From assembly GCA_024349245.1 (NCBI GenBank), contig JALDNG010000006.1, positions 411,001-475,000 on the forward strand: a stretch of DNA of 64,000 bases, given 5' to 3'. Shown piece after piece: positions 21,401 through 33,741 of this stretch. This DNA is from Neodontobutis hainanensis. Taxonomy: Eukaryota > Chordata > Actinopteri > Gobiiformes > Odontobutidae. Within the stretch, counting starts at the first letter, position 1, and every line of letters begins with the position of its first letter. The notes below the pieces were generated by a model. It had not been told where the DNA came from and searched no databases. It saw only the letters and a program-made list of their open reading frames with translations. The translations under genes and the position numbers were made by a program.

Positions 21401-22858
21401 GGGAGCACACTCCTCATCCTCACTCTGCTGTGTTTGCTCTGAATACATTAATCAGCGCATTGAGAAACAGACAAACACAGAACTGGCGAGAACGACGTCG
21501 CTGAGCCCGGCCAGGTTTCTGTTTGTGCGGCCAGAACATTATTTGGGTGGATAAACATTACATTATGTCGCAGGCAAATCTCTGAACTTGGCTAATTAAG
21601 CTTGAAATTGAAATATCAGCCAATATTTCCAGATTGGACATTGAGAAACAGACAGTGTGGTATTTTTGTCACTGATTTGGGATCAAATTAAATAGAGTTA
21701 AGCCTGGTACGTGTTGGCTTCAAAAAGAACAAAAGCTTTCATAAACACTATTCTCTACCAGCATTAACATTGGAACAACACACTACAAAAGCAAGTGTGG
21801 TATTTAAAGTCACATAAATGCAACAGGCATATTATATAAACTCAAAATAGTAATATAGCTTGTGTTACACCAAAGTTAGTGTCTTCCTGTTTTCAGTGTT
21901 GATTGTGCACTGATACAGCGTCATGCATCAGATGTGAGTGGTTACCCAAAGTCGGAGTGCTAAGGAGAAACACAACAACGAGCCGTCAGTAAACAGGCAG
22001 CAGCAGAAGAAAGAAGAGACAGAGGGAAAAAAAACATGGTAAGATTAAGCAGAGAAAGCACACATTTACTGTTTGTGAAGTGGAAATGAGCTGAAGGTGA
22101 AGAAAACAGCTTTAACTTGAATTAAACGAAGCTAATAGGCCTGTATTTGAATCTGATGAACATGATGCCCTGGAGTGGTGATTAAACTATTATCTCCTCC
22201 CTAACAAAACACTTAAATATAGCAGACAACATTTAATCTGTCAAAACCGAACAGAGGATCAGCTATTGGCGTTAAACTAGGTGTTAACTTTCACACATTG
22301 ACGGCTACTGCCTCACTCAACCGCATTATACAATTAGTTTTAGTTTTATGTAAAGGTGTAAAGCAATGTGAAAAGATCATTTGTATTTAAGTGTATTTAT
22401 TGTGGGAATACTCAAGGGAAGCTTTTGCATCAGAGGCACTAACAGTCTTGTCCATACTTGTTCCTGAGGTAGCAATATGCCTTAAAATTAAATGCCTTAC
22501 ACACCACCCAGTGACTCTTCTGGTGTCAAAACTCTTTCCTTCAAGGCTCAAAATTGTGTCTTTTGGCCATTTCAAAGACAAAGGCGTCTGTGGTAGGCCA
22601 AAACAGAGGTGTGACCAACTTAAGTGGTGTGAACGCAGTGAGGAAGATGAGGCAACGAGGCAACAAAACACAAAACAAAACGTCTCCGACTACAGCTGCC
22701 GTCTAGGTGTCGTCTCAGTGGGCTCCATTTGCTCAACATAAGAACTTCAGTGAGCAGACCATTTACAGATTATGAAAAGCACAGTTTGTGGCGAGCTGTA
22801 CCTCGTCAGTCACTAGGTTGGCCCTCATGGTGATCTGCTCCACAGTCATGTCGTCCAT
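18391..22858 (-). CDS. snap23: SNAP-23, SNAP-25-family t-SNARE, complete
   Basis: Coding exons in order: 22858-22802, 20481-20440, 20272-20224, 19550-19433, 19128-19096, 18976-18806, 18713-18569, 18453-18391. Joined they give 225 codons plus stop with no break (214 without the 33-nt microexon). The start, in an AAAATGG context, gives MDDMTVEQITMRANLVTDE. The first SNARE motif follows (SLESTRRM, TMVMLDQQGEQLKRVDEGMD, INQDMRAAEKNL), then the cysteine cluster CCGLCVCPC that is palmitoylated to anchor the protein at the plasma membrane. The second SNARE motif is ITNDAREDEMEENLEAVGGI to ANQRANKLLK. GPNVVSRQPSGVRNGQ before the second motif matches mammalian SNAP-23 (NVVSKQPGPVTNGQ) and not SNAP-25. 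The protein supplies two of the four helices of plasma-membrane SNARE complexes with syntaxin and VAMP outside, or alongside, neurons. Confidence 0.95.
18569..18713 (-). CDS. snap23: snap23 exon 7: second SNARE motif
   Basis: 145 nt. Encodes ITNDAREDEMEENLEAVGGI, IGNLKEMALGMGNEIDKQNQ and HIDRITEK. The Q of DKQNQHIDR is the ionic zero-layer glutamine expected of a Qc SNARE. Confidence 0.95.
18806..18976 (-). CDS. snap23: snap23 exon 6: linker between SNARE motifs
   Basis: 171 nt between tctcag and gtaat. Encodes VSSIEHDSKYKRTWGIGGED, GPNVVSRQPSGVRNGQAGQL and GPYIKR. TWG, NVVSxQP and YIKR are the SNAP-23 diagnostic positions; the middle is Gly/Asn/Pro rich and probably unstructured. Confidence 0.94.
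19096..19128 (-). CDS. snap23: snap23 microexon, 33 nt, probable optional cassette
   Basis: Minus-strand acceptor gctttcactttcaag and donor gtaggg flank 33 nt reading GGFFDEYRQIR in frame. With it, 25 residues separate CPC from TWG; without it, 14, exactly as in human SNAP-23. Exons 5 and 6 join in frame without it (CPCDR-VSSIEH). It is therefore probably an alternative, extra exon. A TGC lies 14 nt upstream of the acceptor AG, as in SRRM4-dependent neural microexons. Confidence 0.6.
19433..19550 (-). CDS. snap23: snap23 exon 5: end of first SNARE helix and cysteine cluster
   Basis: 118 nt. Encodes EQLKRVDEGMDQINQDMRAA, then EKNLTDLSKCCGLCVCPCD. Five cysteines form the membrane-anchoring cluster. 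The paralogous SNAP-25 exon here is the duplicated 5a/5b pair; only one copy is seen in this gene. Confidence 0.94.
19871..19946 (-). repeat. Degenerate SINE/L2-tail fragment
   Basis: Matches the better copy at 54212-54335: attcattaattttctt, a gggtgactg-like core, ctttgggcct and gtacaccctg in the same order, with small deletions. It is in snap23 intron 4 and followed by a 16-T run. Confidence 0.55.
20224..20272 (-). CDS. snap23: snap23 exon 4 (49 nt)
   Basis: Encodes SKQTGVNTMVMLDQQG plus one base of the next codon, between gtttttag and gtaaat. It is the central part of the first SNARE motif. Confidence 0.93.
20440..20481 (-). CDS. snap23: snap23 exon 3 (42 nt)
   Basis: Encodes SLESTRRMRQLAEE between gcag and gtaag; phase 0 on both sides. 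SLESTRR is conserved in all SNAP-23/25 proteins. Confidence 0.93.
20482..22801 (-). other. snap23: snap23 intron 2
   Basis: 2.3 kb between exons 3 and 2. No exon-like ORF or recognisable repeat was found; ORFs here lack family resemblance. Confidence 0.6.
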
Positions 22859-22916
22859 TTTGCTGCTGTTCACTTTGGAGGCTCCTCCCTTGGCACCAAG
22901 CTCTATGTTTTGTGGC
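22802..22916 (-). CDS. snap23: snap23 exon 2: end of 5' UTR and start codon
   Basis: Acceptor tccttcag (minus strand) precedes 22916. 58 nt of UTR (22859-22916) come before ATG at 22858-22856. It codes for 19 residues and ends ACTGACGAG|gtacag in phase 0. Confidence 0.93.
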
Positions 22917-23116
22917 CTGAAGGAAAGATAAAAAGAAAAGAAATATATATATATATCATATTGGACCATCACAACAGATAGAATCTGAACACTGCAGCTG
23001 TATATATCATTTGTATTTACAGAAAGCAGGGATATAAGCACATTTAGTGGAGTTACAATCAATGCAGGAAAAAAACTGTAAAAATCTGATGAGAATAGTG
23101 CATACATGTATACACT

Positions 23117-23453
23117 AGGGCTGCACAATATATTGCAAATGTATTGTTATCGCGATATTATTGATCACATTATTCATGTCACAAAAAATAAATATACGCT
23201 GCCATTTTATAAACTTTTACTTTCTTTTCTGTCGGATCACCCAAAAACATTGTCTGTGATGTGTCCAAATGAAAAAGTCCTGGTTCCTTTCTTCATTTAG
23301 TCCTAGTTTAGACGTGCTTAATCCAGGTATAATCTTTGATAGTGATTTAGCTCCTGCTTTGACCAGTGGAAGTTAGTCCAGAGGGTTAATAATAACCTAT
23401 TACTATTTAATTTTGTATTACATGTATGAGATTTTTCTGATTTGTGCAGCCCT
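23117..23453. mobile_element. hAT-like non-autonomous DNA element
   Basis: The left end reads agggctgcacaata and the right end tttgtgcagccct, inverted copies of each other. The interior, 300 bp, is AT-rich with no ORF. Agggctgcac termini are characteristic of hAT-derived MITEs in fish. An intact 8-bp target duplication could not be matched, so the copy is old. Confidence 0.65.
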
Positions 23454-24864
23454 ACACAGACTACTGGACAAGTGTCTTGTCAATTCATCTTGCGACAAAC
23501 AGAAAATGCAAAACCTAATCAAATGGCACTCTCTACTGTCGACTGAACCCATACATGGTTTTAATGTGGGTTTGAAAACTTATTACAAATCATACGTTTC
23601 TGCTTTTAAGCCAACTGCAGTTCTTTGTTAGTGTAAGGCTCAGTTGTGTTGTGTCTGGTTGAATGTATGCCAACAATAAATAGACAGAGATAAGCAGGAC
23701 GTAATAGGAAAATGAGAATCATGGGACTGGGCGCTGGCAAAAGTGCACCACAATGCCTAACCTTCAACGTCTGCTTCAACATGAGACTTCATTTAGAGTC
23801 AGCTCACAAAACGGGCTTTAATTCAACTTAAATCAAAGGAAAAGTGAGAGTGATTTATGCAGCTAACAGTGCTTCAGATCAAATGGAGTCAAAAGCTTGA
23901 ATTTTCTCCAGAGGCTAAATAAATGGTATATTTTATTACATTTATTTTAACTTTCCAAGGGTTAGCCTGTAGAGAAGCAGCAGAAAATGGATGACTATAA
24001 AAATACTGCTTGATCAGTGGTAATATAATTCTTCCCAACATAACAGCTGTTAGTATTTATCTAGACCATATCAACAAATCCTAAAATAGAAATAGAAACT
24101 AGCTGCTGTTGGTTATACTGTAAAAGATGATGTGCCCAGAGGCAGAATAAAGATCACATCCTTCTATTGTGGAGACAATTGACTTTAACATATTTATGAC
24201 TCATTTCAACGTGATTCATACAGAAATCAAGGTGATCTAAATACACTATGGATTATATAATGAGTATGTGCAGTTAATGTTGAATTTAAACTTTGTCACA
24301 AAAGTATTTCATCACTGCAAAACAATTAGATGCTCAGTTTAAAAAGCACATCACGCTTTCACATAAATTTCAAAAACAAAACTTGTAAATGATGATAATG
24401 TCTCATCTCTGTGTAAACCTAACCTTCAGATCCCATTTAGATTTCTAGGTTTTGCAAACAATGTTCAGCAGCTGTGTATCAACATGCACTGAGTCTCTAA
24501 AACCTGATTACAACATTGTCAAATAGAAACAGACCACACACTGGAAATGCCCTTTGTGTTGAAATATGTCAGCGATCAGTTATTACACAGACATGAAACT
24601 AACCATTCAGTGTTAATACATGGCCACCATAACTAATGGGGAGAGGAAACATTATCATAATCAAGACAAAACCTTGCTATAAATAAACAAAACAACACTA
24701 AAAACATCAGATTTACACTAAAATTAAAGACAATAATGCTAGTTGATAGCATAAACCTGCATTTTTTAATTTAAAGCCTTATTTAATACAAGCATCACTA
24801 ATATTTTTGACCACATTGTATTTTTTGTTGTGTAGCCCTTCAACTAAAGTATAGTTTAGTTTTT

Positions 24865-25321
24865 CTTATCCAGGACCGGGTCGCGGGGGCAATAGTCTGA
24901 GCAGAGACCAACCAAAAGAGACATAGTCCTTCCAGCGTGTCCTAGGTCTACATGCTGGAACACCTCCCCAGGGAGGAATCCAAGAGGCATTTCGAAAAAG
25001 ATGCCCCAGCCACCTCAGCTGGCTCCTCTCGATGTCGAGCAGCAGCGGCTCTACTCTGAGCTATCTCTAAGGGAGCACCCCGCCACCCTGCGGAGAAAGT
25101 TCATTTTGGCCGCCTGAACCCGAGATCTTGTTCTTTTGGTCATGGCCCAAAGCTCATGACCATACGTGAGAGTAGGAACGTAGATCGACCGGTAAATTCG
25201 AGAGCTTTGCCTTGCAGCTCAGCTCCCTTCTTCACCACAACAGACCTGTTCATCGACTGCAGAAGCTGCACCAATCTGCCTGTCAACCTCACTTTCTTCC
25301 CTCAATCGTGAACCAGACCCT
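24865..25321 (-). mobile_element. Non-LTR retrotransposon (LINE) fragment, reverse-transcriptase 3' part
   Basis: On the minus strand, broken reading frames give pieces resembling KAKLSIYRSIYVPTLTYGHE, ELWAMTKRTRSRVQA and LRWLGHLF-type text, the region after the reverse-transcriptase core in fish LINEs. Frameshifts and stops interrupt it, so it is a dead 5'-truncated copy. The base composition is clearly more GC-rich than its surroundings. Confidence 0.7.
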
Positions 25322-27637
25322 AAAAAAAGTTTAGTCTAATAAAGTAAACTCAAATGCAAACGTTTTAAAAGCATAATCAAGTGTCTTGTAAAAGGAGCTC
25401 TATGAGATACTAGGTAACATATTCTCTGCAGCAAACACTTTTTAGCACAACTTCAAATTAGAGAAGCAGACACAATGAAACAAAGACTAAACCACTAAAA
25501 TACTTCCACATCCATTTATAATGTGTGGCCATAATACATCATTGAAGTGCTTGTACTGGGGACTGCTAAGTACTTTGGTTGTTTAAAATGTGCGATATAA
25601 TAAAAAGGAAGTCATTTGATGAAATAATTGCATGTAAATGTTTTCTATTTAACAAACACTTTGCACTAGTTTTATATTATTTAGAAGCCTTGCTATAAAA
25701 GTGGATTTGCACTGGCCTTGACTTTAACAAGCACAAGTCTGTGTCATTGCTCCTGTCTGCTTCTCCAAACAGAGGGTTAGCTGGCAATAGTCTACAGAGG
25801 AAATCAACCCTATTTTACAGAATACTGGACTATTCCTTTTATCAGTAGTAGAAACTATACTGATCGTAAGAACAGTATGGTATCTAAACTAATGGCTGTG
25901 TTGAAATTGTGGTTTTAAGATTTTTTTGAAATTGCAAAATGTTCCAGGAAAATAACTCATAGAAATCTACTCAAGACTAATCAATCTTTGCTTTACACGA
26001 CCTTCACAGGACGTTACTTGTTGCATCAAAGCTTGTTCCAATATGACGAGTGCAATGGATGCTTCAGAAAGGCTTTGGGTCACATGAGCACATTGTCAGC
26101 ATGAATTAAACTGCTTCCTATGTTGCAGAAAGATGGTTTTAATCTTTCTCTTATCCTCCTCTCTTTTTGCATTTGACATGACTTTTTCCTGTTTGCAAAG
26201 AAACCTCTGAACTTCACCTTCCCTTTCAAACATCCAGAGAAAAAAAACCCATGGAAATGCATATTGTCCCTGAATCCCTTCACTTCAGAATAATTTATGG
26301 TGTTGACTCTGCATTTTTTCCACAGGCAGAGAAACTGGCTTGAGTTGCGTTTCCTGACTGATTATTAGCCTGGGCCTGAAACAATGAAGCGTACAAGTGT
26401 CACACTCAAAAAGAGGATTTGCACATATCGAAGCCATGGCATGGGCAGATAAACATGTCAACATTGAAAGTGCAATCAATTACTTCTGTCAGGAAATCAA
26501 CCCTGTATAGCCAGATATTGATTTCTCCTACTGCCTCCCAGATGAAGCTCTTAAATCACACATGACTAGATATTTTTATACAATTTGTACCTATTATGAC
26601 CTAACAGCAAGTGCTATTTTTCCCACTTCACGCTCAATAACAAAACATGTGTGGTGACACAGTATCTTGGCAGGCACAAAAATAACTGTTTAACAAATCT
26701 AAAAGATCTGCATATTGTGTTTCTAATGCTGGCTTGGGCTGGAGACTGGTCACAGTACTAACATACGTCTTACAGTTTGAGTGGGAAACATTTCAGGTTA
26801 TTCTACCCAAACCTGTTCTTTCACCTCGAGGATAAGCCACACAAACTGACGTACTTTGTCATTGTTTTGCGAGCACCCGTCTCAGTTCTGATTTTATATT
26901 AAATTTAACTCTTATTTCAACACATTAACAAACTCTAGCTTTAGAATTAGTGTTTATATTTATTACAAAAAAAAGATTGTGTGACTTTTAATTATAACCG
27001 ATGTATTAAACATGAGAGAAATTGTATTGTAAAAAATGCTGGAGTACTTTTGGCTGGTAATTAATTAGGATAAAAGGTTTCACAATGTTTTACATTGTCA
27101 GACTGGAAAAACAGTAAGGATTTTAAGTAGTAGTAATTTCAGCTATTAAAAATGTTTACATCAAGGCAGTACATTGTAGAAACACACTCGGGTTAAATAA
27201 GTTTTAGAGAATACGTAAAAGTACGTACAGGTGAGCACTTAGCAAAGCGTTTTAAACATGGGTCACTTGAAAAACAGGTGACGTTAGATTAGTCACTGGT
27301 ATTAAAAAAAGAAGCACCCCACACCCAAAGCAGTAAAGTGTGGCGGTAAATAGAGACGGTACATAACACGCTTCAACACAATTAAACTCAAAAAGCCAAT
27401 TCAATAATAATAAAAAAATTAACCTGCTAAAGTACATTTCAGTTGTCTTACATTGTGGAAAAAGTTGCAATTGATCTCAAATGTCGTAAACACGTCTGGA
27501 TCCAGGGAACTTGGCTAACTTAGCTCGCTAGTTAGCTAGTTCCTTCCGCTTTACTGTCAACTAACTTTAGCCACCGCTAGACAAATATGTCGATTGGAAA
27601 ATGGACGGAAAACTCTACCTGGCCAGTCAATACTTAC

Positions 27638-27760
27638 AGTTAGTCCTCCTTGTTTAAACGTGACCTCGCAACTCCTCCTTCTTCTTCTTAGAGGTATGTA
27701 AACTTGAATGTGCCAACTTCTGAATTCCTTCAGTGACTCTTCCGCCGTCTTTCCGAAGTC
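27638..27760 (-). promoter_or_regulatory. snap23: snap23 non-coding exon 1 and promoter area
   Basis: The minus strand has a strong donor GTAAGTA at 27637-27631, so exon 1 would start downstream of about 27760 and end at 27638. CTTCCG on the plus strand (ETS site CGGAAG on the minus strand), with GCCG runs near 27730-27760, suits a TATA-less housekeeping promoter. The 5' end cannot be fixed from sequence alone. Confidence 0.45.
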
Positions 27761-27799
27761 TATCGATGGGTGCCTTTAGTTGCTTTCGGAAAAGCTACA

Positions 27800-30700
27800 A
27801 TTCTGATCTGTTTTGTAGTCTAGCTTACAAGCTGAGCTTTGGCTACTGCTGCCTACAATAGCAGTGATAAGGTCCATGAAGCATCATAAACCAAAGCAAA
27901 TTCAAAGCAGACTAGTGAATACTAAAATGTATGTCAGGACAACATTGTTTGTAGCCTGTTTGAACTATAAGCCAATATCAACGACAGTATTTAGGTATTA
28001 AAGGCAGGTTGTAAAGTTTGGAAGGAATACCTTTTAATCATCTTACATCGTGGTAACTTATAACACATTAAACTGTTCTTACAGTTATTTCTGACGAAGT
28101 TTATGTGGGCTTTAGGCCTATGTGTAGTATTTTAAAGCTTGGTTTTGTCCCGTTTCAGTTGGGACTTGAACACAACACGGGACGGTCATATGACTCCAAA
28201 CAGAAAAGAGGCGCGGGGGCGCTGCTCATTTTCCCCACATGAGTGCAGCATTTACCCTTCACCCAGACCTCCCCCTCCTTTCTTCCTCCCCCTCTCTGTA
28301 TCTTACAGAAGACTGCTGGGTGTTTTTTTTTTCTTTTTCTTTCTCCACAACGATTCTGAGAGATGCTCTGAAATCCGAGCCTCCAGCACTGAATCTGCTG
28401 TGTAATTCCCCAAGTTTTATGGTTTTAAACCACAAAAGCCTGTTCAAGGTGACTGCAAAGACACTGGGCAGGGTGCCAGAAAACCTATGAAGTGGCACTG
28501 TCCAAAAGTTTTTTTTCTCGCTGGAAGTTTAATTAAATGTTTTCTGTGAATCTAAATGTCTACAAAAATATTTGGTAATAGTGAGTTTGCAAAATGATTA
28601 GCCTACCCATTGCTGCCCTCACTGATCTGCCCGTGGTGCCCAACTCTCTCTGCCCATGTATCTTTTATAGAGTCTACATAGCCTGCATTATTCAGCAATA
28701 ACACACGGTCCATCTGGAGTGTATGTGTCGAAGCATGGCACTGTGGTCCACACTTAACTTTTCCTGCCATTTCACCATTTCACGCCACATCCAGCAGTGC
28801 CTGAAGAGTTCAAAATTAGTATTTCCTCTGTAATTGCCACTTAGGTAGCCTATAATGTGTGAGAGTGTTTCAGAAAGATGGGAGGAAGGAGGAAAGGAAG
28901 TATAAGAAAGGATTAAGTGGATGTATTACAGTGACTGCAGATGGCACGGTCAGGATCAAGCTCTTTCATCATACAGTTCCTCATTAATAGACATGGGAGC
29001 GCTGCCCTAATTCCATAATTCCTAAATCATGCTACTTAGCTGAATACAAGGAGACAAAAAGTACAGCAGGGAGAGGAGACAGATCAACTATATTGCCTAA
29101 TAATGTGTGAGTGAGTACAGCAAATCTACCAAGGAGACTAAAAGATGACTTAGAGGCCGGGTTGCCATCTGTATATTCTGGCTTTTCTTTTTTTTTCTTT
29201 CCAAGGATGTTTTTTGTTTTTTATTTTGCAAAAGTCAACATCATACAGGCCAAATGAATTCTTGCTAATTACTGTCCCACGTGGATGCTGGCCAATGAAA
29301 ACAGCTAATTAAATCAAATGAATAATCAGATCTGGGAAAGGCTACATGTGTGGTGGTTGTGTTTTGTGACATAAGCCAGACCGCCAGTTTCTCATGATGC
29401 TAAGGAGCACATCTGTTGATTTGGCGTGTTTCCAGTGCTTTCACACCACCATCATCCATCTCGAGACTCAGGAAAGGTTCTAGGCCTCGCTTCCTTGATC
29501 AGGCTTAATTTAACGTTAGGCTAATTCCGTTGCGACCTGATACTTGTCAGGACAAATAATTGGCTGACTAAGCATGCGTCTCAATAGTCAGAGATAATTT
29601 TATTCCCTCGTCTCCTTTCACAGAAATCTTCTCTTTCCCCGTTTGAATTGAGCTCTCATATGAAGCAATTTGATGGAAACTGGAGACACCGATAGCCATT
29701 AGCCTGCTTTACACAAGACGGCCAAACATGGCGAGCCGAGCCTCATCTATTATTCATGTACCACAGTTTTTACCCAAAAACAACATTTCTGATATTATTT
29801 TAGCATTGTGCTGCCAAAAGAGACGAGTCGGGGTTTCAAATGACGCTTTTAAAACATGGCTGATAAATGTTTCAAGTCAGCACTGGCCCTTACAAGCCCC
29901 AATGGGAGTACGTTTCTATTGTCTGTTCATTCATGTCTGGATCTGACGGAGAAAAGGCTACTGAGTTTAAAGGGGAGAGGAAACATTTTATATCCACTTT
30001 CATCCTTCAGCTGTAGATTGTTCAAGGACACATGGCCCTCTCTGTTGACTGCCGTAAGATGGAGGCTAAACCTGTGACTTTTCACTTTGAGGGAGCTCTT
30101 TCTGCAGTGGTCCTCCCTGCTGGAAATCTGACGGAAACAAGAGAGGAAAGGCTATCAGAGTATTCAGTGGCCACGTTGTCAGCAGTTCAGATTAGCTGTC
30201 ACAGCGGCGTGGAGGAAACAGCTGAAGATTGGAGAGTGGTGATTTCATCTGAATAATTTCATGCTTTGACTGGCAGAGCTCAATGCTGTCTGTATCCCGA
30301 GGCTTTGACGTCACAGGGAGATGGCAAAATGGGCAAAAATGAAGACCCAGGTGCACTGTAAAGCATGATGAACACTGTTGCTTTAGCAAGATCTGCACGT
30401 ACAAAATACAGCCTGGGGCACAATCACAGCATGGCTTTATATTTTTTAATAGCATGACCATGCTGTCAGAAAGAATCCTGGGTTAATTGTAGAATAGAGT
30501 TGCAGATTAAATACGGCTCTTGTTTATTTCCAGTGGCAGAAGTTGTCTCTTGGTGCTATTACTAAATACTTCCTGGCTCCTTGTTTTATTTAGTGTCATA
30601 GAGTATGCTTATTCTCCTTATTGCCATGGATGTATTATAAGACCACTGTTTCTCCCTTATCCTTTTGTCTTATAGAACAGCACATTTATAACCTTTATGA

Positions 30701-32990
30701 TTCAAAAATGTCAGGAGACCATCAGCCCTCTAGCATTTTCACTTGATCACATATTGCGGAAAAAAACCAACCTTTGGACACCAACGCCTCAGAGAGATGA
30801 AAATCAAATAAAAATTGATTCACAGAAACTCCACTCCATATTTTTTTTCAGAGTAGACAAAAAGACAATCTTTATTTGTGTGTTTCTCTCCTCACTTTAA
30901 CTTTTGTGTTTACTTTTGACTGACTTTTAATGGCTGAGGTCAGCTTCCACAAAAACACCAAAAACAGAAAAGGAGACAAACTCATACATGACGCTCAGAA
31001 CCCGCAGGTATCCTAACCACTACCAACCATGAATTTACAAACCAGAGAAGAAGAACAATAGCTGGACAGCATCAGTGGAATAGAAGAAGAGAAGACACAT
31101 TTTTTTATAATCTTTGACAGGCTATATCCCATCACTGCAACCCATACAGGAGTCATTAACAGTGACTTTAAATGCTACAAAAATAAGATGAGACGGGGAG
31201 AGAAGTGGTTCCCCTTGTTTGTGTTTTTGCTTGTACATGTGTGTATGTGCATGCCATGTCAACGGCCCTCTTCAGACCTGACAATAAGATGTGTCACATC
31301 ATCTGATCACAACTGGCCAGATCTAGTTTCTTCTGTTTCATATACATAACATTATTGCTTTCGGGCACAAACCTTCTATTTACAAATACTATGTTTTAAA
31401 AATGATAAACACGGCATTATCCCACGTACTTAGTCGGTCAAAAAACTAAAATATGGAGATTCTTGATGAATATGAATTACAATGATGAAAATGAACACAT
31501 GCTAATAATGTGCGTTCACTGTTGTTTTTAGTAAGACTTCACTTTATTGTATCACAGCCAATAGAATCACTGAGGTGTATTCTATATGCTATGTGTGTGT
31601 TACAGTGTAAATCCATCAATACAACTGTATAGTCTTTGGGCAAGTGTCTGAATTCACCTGTTGTAACTAAACATTGGAGAATTGCTTCAGTTATAACCAG
31701 ATATTAAACCTTGTATTTGATGCATTGGTGAATAAAAATACATTCTGACAAGTGGCATAAGGTTTATAGAAGAAGTACTTGACAGAACCTTTAACCACTG
31801 GCTACTCGTAATCCCTTAGGGCACATTTTAAAACTAGGTCTGACTAGGGCCAATGTAAATGCTTATATTTTCTTCTACAAATGTATGCGTACAAATCTGT
31901 ACATTGTTTTTTGTGTGTGTGTTTGTATTTGTATGTGCGTGTTCACAGTGCTTACTCATTATGTTACTTCCTAACATTAAAGAAGTCCCATGACACACAC
32001 ACACATGCCTCCTCCGCGGCTCACATTTCCTTTGTACAGTTTCCTTGATGTCCATAAATGCTAGATCCATCTCCGAGGAACTTATCAAAGACTCTCTGTG
32101 CGTGTAAATGTGCATGTGTGTGTTCTTGTGATGCTACCGGACACACCTCCGTCTCATTTGCCACACTTTATGTGCTCCCTCCTCACACTGCTGTAACCCT
32201 CTGGACCCAGGACGAGCTCAAGTCAGTGTTTTATGTCCATCGTGATCCGGGTCCCAAGTTCTGAGGGCTTATTCCCAGTCAGTTTCACCCTGTGGGTCCA
32301 TTTGTCATACACCGAGCTAATCCATCAATGACCAAAAGCCAGACAGGAGAAAATGTGTGAGCGGAGAGGTTGGATTTTGTTCGTAAAAAGTCTTAAAGAG
32401 GGCGAGAGCGCTGGTGGCAAGGTGTTTCAGATAATTCCCCCATGAAAAAATATATCATCATTACAAACAAGATTGATCTCAAGGATTTCACAGTGGTCAT
32501 GCAACTTGAGTGTCGCCTCCTTTTCTCACCTGCTCGATCCTTTCATTAATTCACCCCCGGCCCGTTCCCAAAATACAGCCCCCACCCCTTCTTATACTTC
32601 CAGTCTGAGAGAAGTAAGTGACCACAGTCATAACAATACAGAGAGACAAAGAGGTGGTGGGTGACCAGTGGTACATTCAAACATGAGAAAGTCATGGCCA
32701 CCCGACCGAGTTAACATTAGACAGTGCTGAACGAGCCTGTGCTAGCCAGGCTGTGATAAATGCTTTGTTTAGAAACATGTATAAGACAAAAAAAAACGTC
32801 CCCCTTGAAAATATACAGTCCAGGCGCCCAGTCCCACCCACAACAACCCCTTCCCCACCCGTCCCACCGAAACAGCCTGTGATTAAACTTGTCAAGATAT
32901 TGGATCTCAGTGAAAAAAATCAAACTGTATGAATTTTACATGGCATTTCGGTAAATCAACAACAGCTCCGACAATAACAACACATATTAT
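27800..32990. other. Intergenic region between snap23 and efna2
   Basis: The 5' end of snap23 faces the 3' end of efna2. No gene was recognised. A C/T-rich, T-rich stretch lies at 28255-28350, CA/GT-rich patches at about 31910-32000, and a block rich in homeodomain-like TAATTA cores at 28900-29720. Part of 31.5-33.0 kb could be efna2 3' UTR. Confidence 0.55.
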
Positions 32991-32999
32991 ATTACATTT

Positions 33000-33628
33000 C
33001 CCAAATAGCTCAATTTATTTAAGTCTTTGTGGGAATTGTTTTCTAGCTGGTTTCGGCCTAAGCCTGACCACTTTTTTCCTTCTCAATCTGTTGGAATTAA
33101 TCCAAATGGTATAGAATTCCAATTACACTGCAGGCTTGACCACTTCCAATTCTAACTTTGAGGATGGGATGGCAATGTGAGCAAAATCCAATTTTTGTGC
33201 ATCCAGGCCTATCGCTTAAAGCATCCTGCCGGCGATTGGTTGATGGGAATTGCGCTGGAACGACAAGTTTAATCATAGCTGTGGCTACATCTACCCCTCC
33301 CATCGGTGGCCAAGAGTCAATAGTCAAATCAAAGGACCCCCTGATATGAGTGCAGAGACATTTCCCTTGTGTTCTTCAGCTGCGAGGTGCAACACGACCC
33401 AAAGTTAGGGAATCGGAGATGGGGCAGCTTCCCAGACGGCTCCGAGATCCATGTCGTGCCTGGGAAGGGGCTGGCAGTGAGGATGGTCCGTGGTCATCAA
33501 GAGGTGAGTTGGGAAGAGGAAAGGGGCGTAGACTTCCCTGAGGGGTGGTGGATTTTGAAGGGACTGCCAGCCCAGCCCATCGACCTGTGGTGGGACCTCC
33601 AGACACGATGGAAGTGTGAAAGAGAGGG
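33000..33628 (-). other. efna2: efna2 3' UTR (extent uncertain)
   Basis: The nearest minus-strand AATAAA lies at 33019-33014, about 610 nt past the stop; another at 31548-31543 would give a 2.1-kb UTR. Part of it (33380-33503) is GC-rich and has exon-like borders on the other strand. Confidence 0.45.
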
Positions 33629-33741
33629 TCACAGCCAGTCGAGGAGTCCCAGGAGCAGAGGGGCCAAAAGGATTAATCCTGGCCTCCATCTTGGTCCGCC
33701 ATCGGTTAGAAATGGCTCTGGAGAATCATATCCTGATCCAT
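33629..33741 (-). CDS. efna2: efna2 exon 4: stalk, GPI signal and stop
   Basis: Acceptor tgtttcag. Encodes GSGYDSPEPFLTDGGPRWRP and GLILLAPLLLGLLDWL, ending TGA at 33631-33629. The likely omega site is in the D-G-G stretch before a 15-residue hydrophobic end. The short stalk lacks the extra exon found in longer ephrin-A isoforms. Confidence 0.9.

Larger units (their letters stand above)
22917..27637 (-). other. snap23: snap23 intron 1 (within the 5' UTR)
   Basis: 4.7 kb. It contains a hAT-like element (23117-23453), a LINE fragment (24865-25321) and a short AT dinucleotide run (22942-22958). No coding exon was seen. Confidence 0.65.

Noticed and set aside
18391..22858. SNAP-25
   Set aside because: The linker lacks SNAP-25 text (KAWGNNQDGVV) and has NVVSRQP and YIKR of SNAP-23; no duplicated exon 5.
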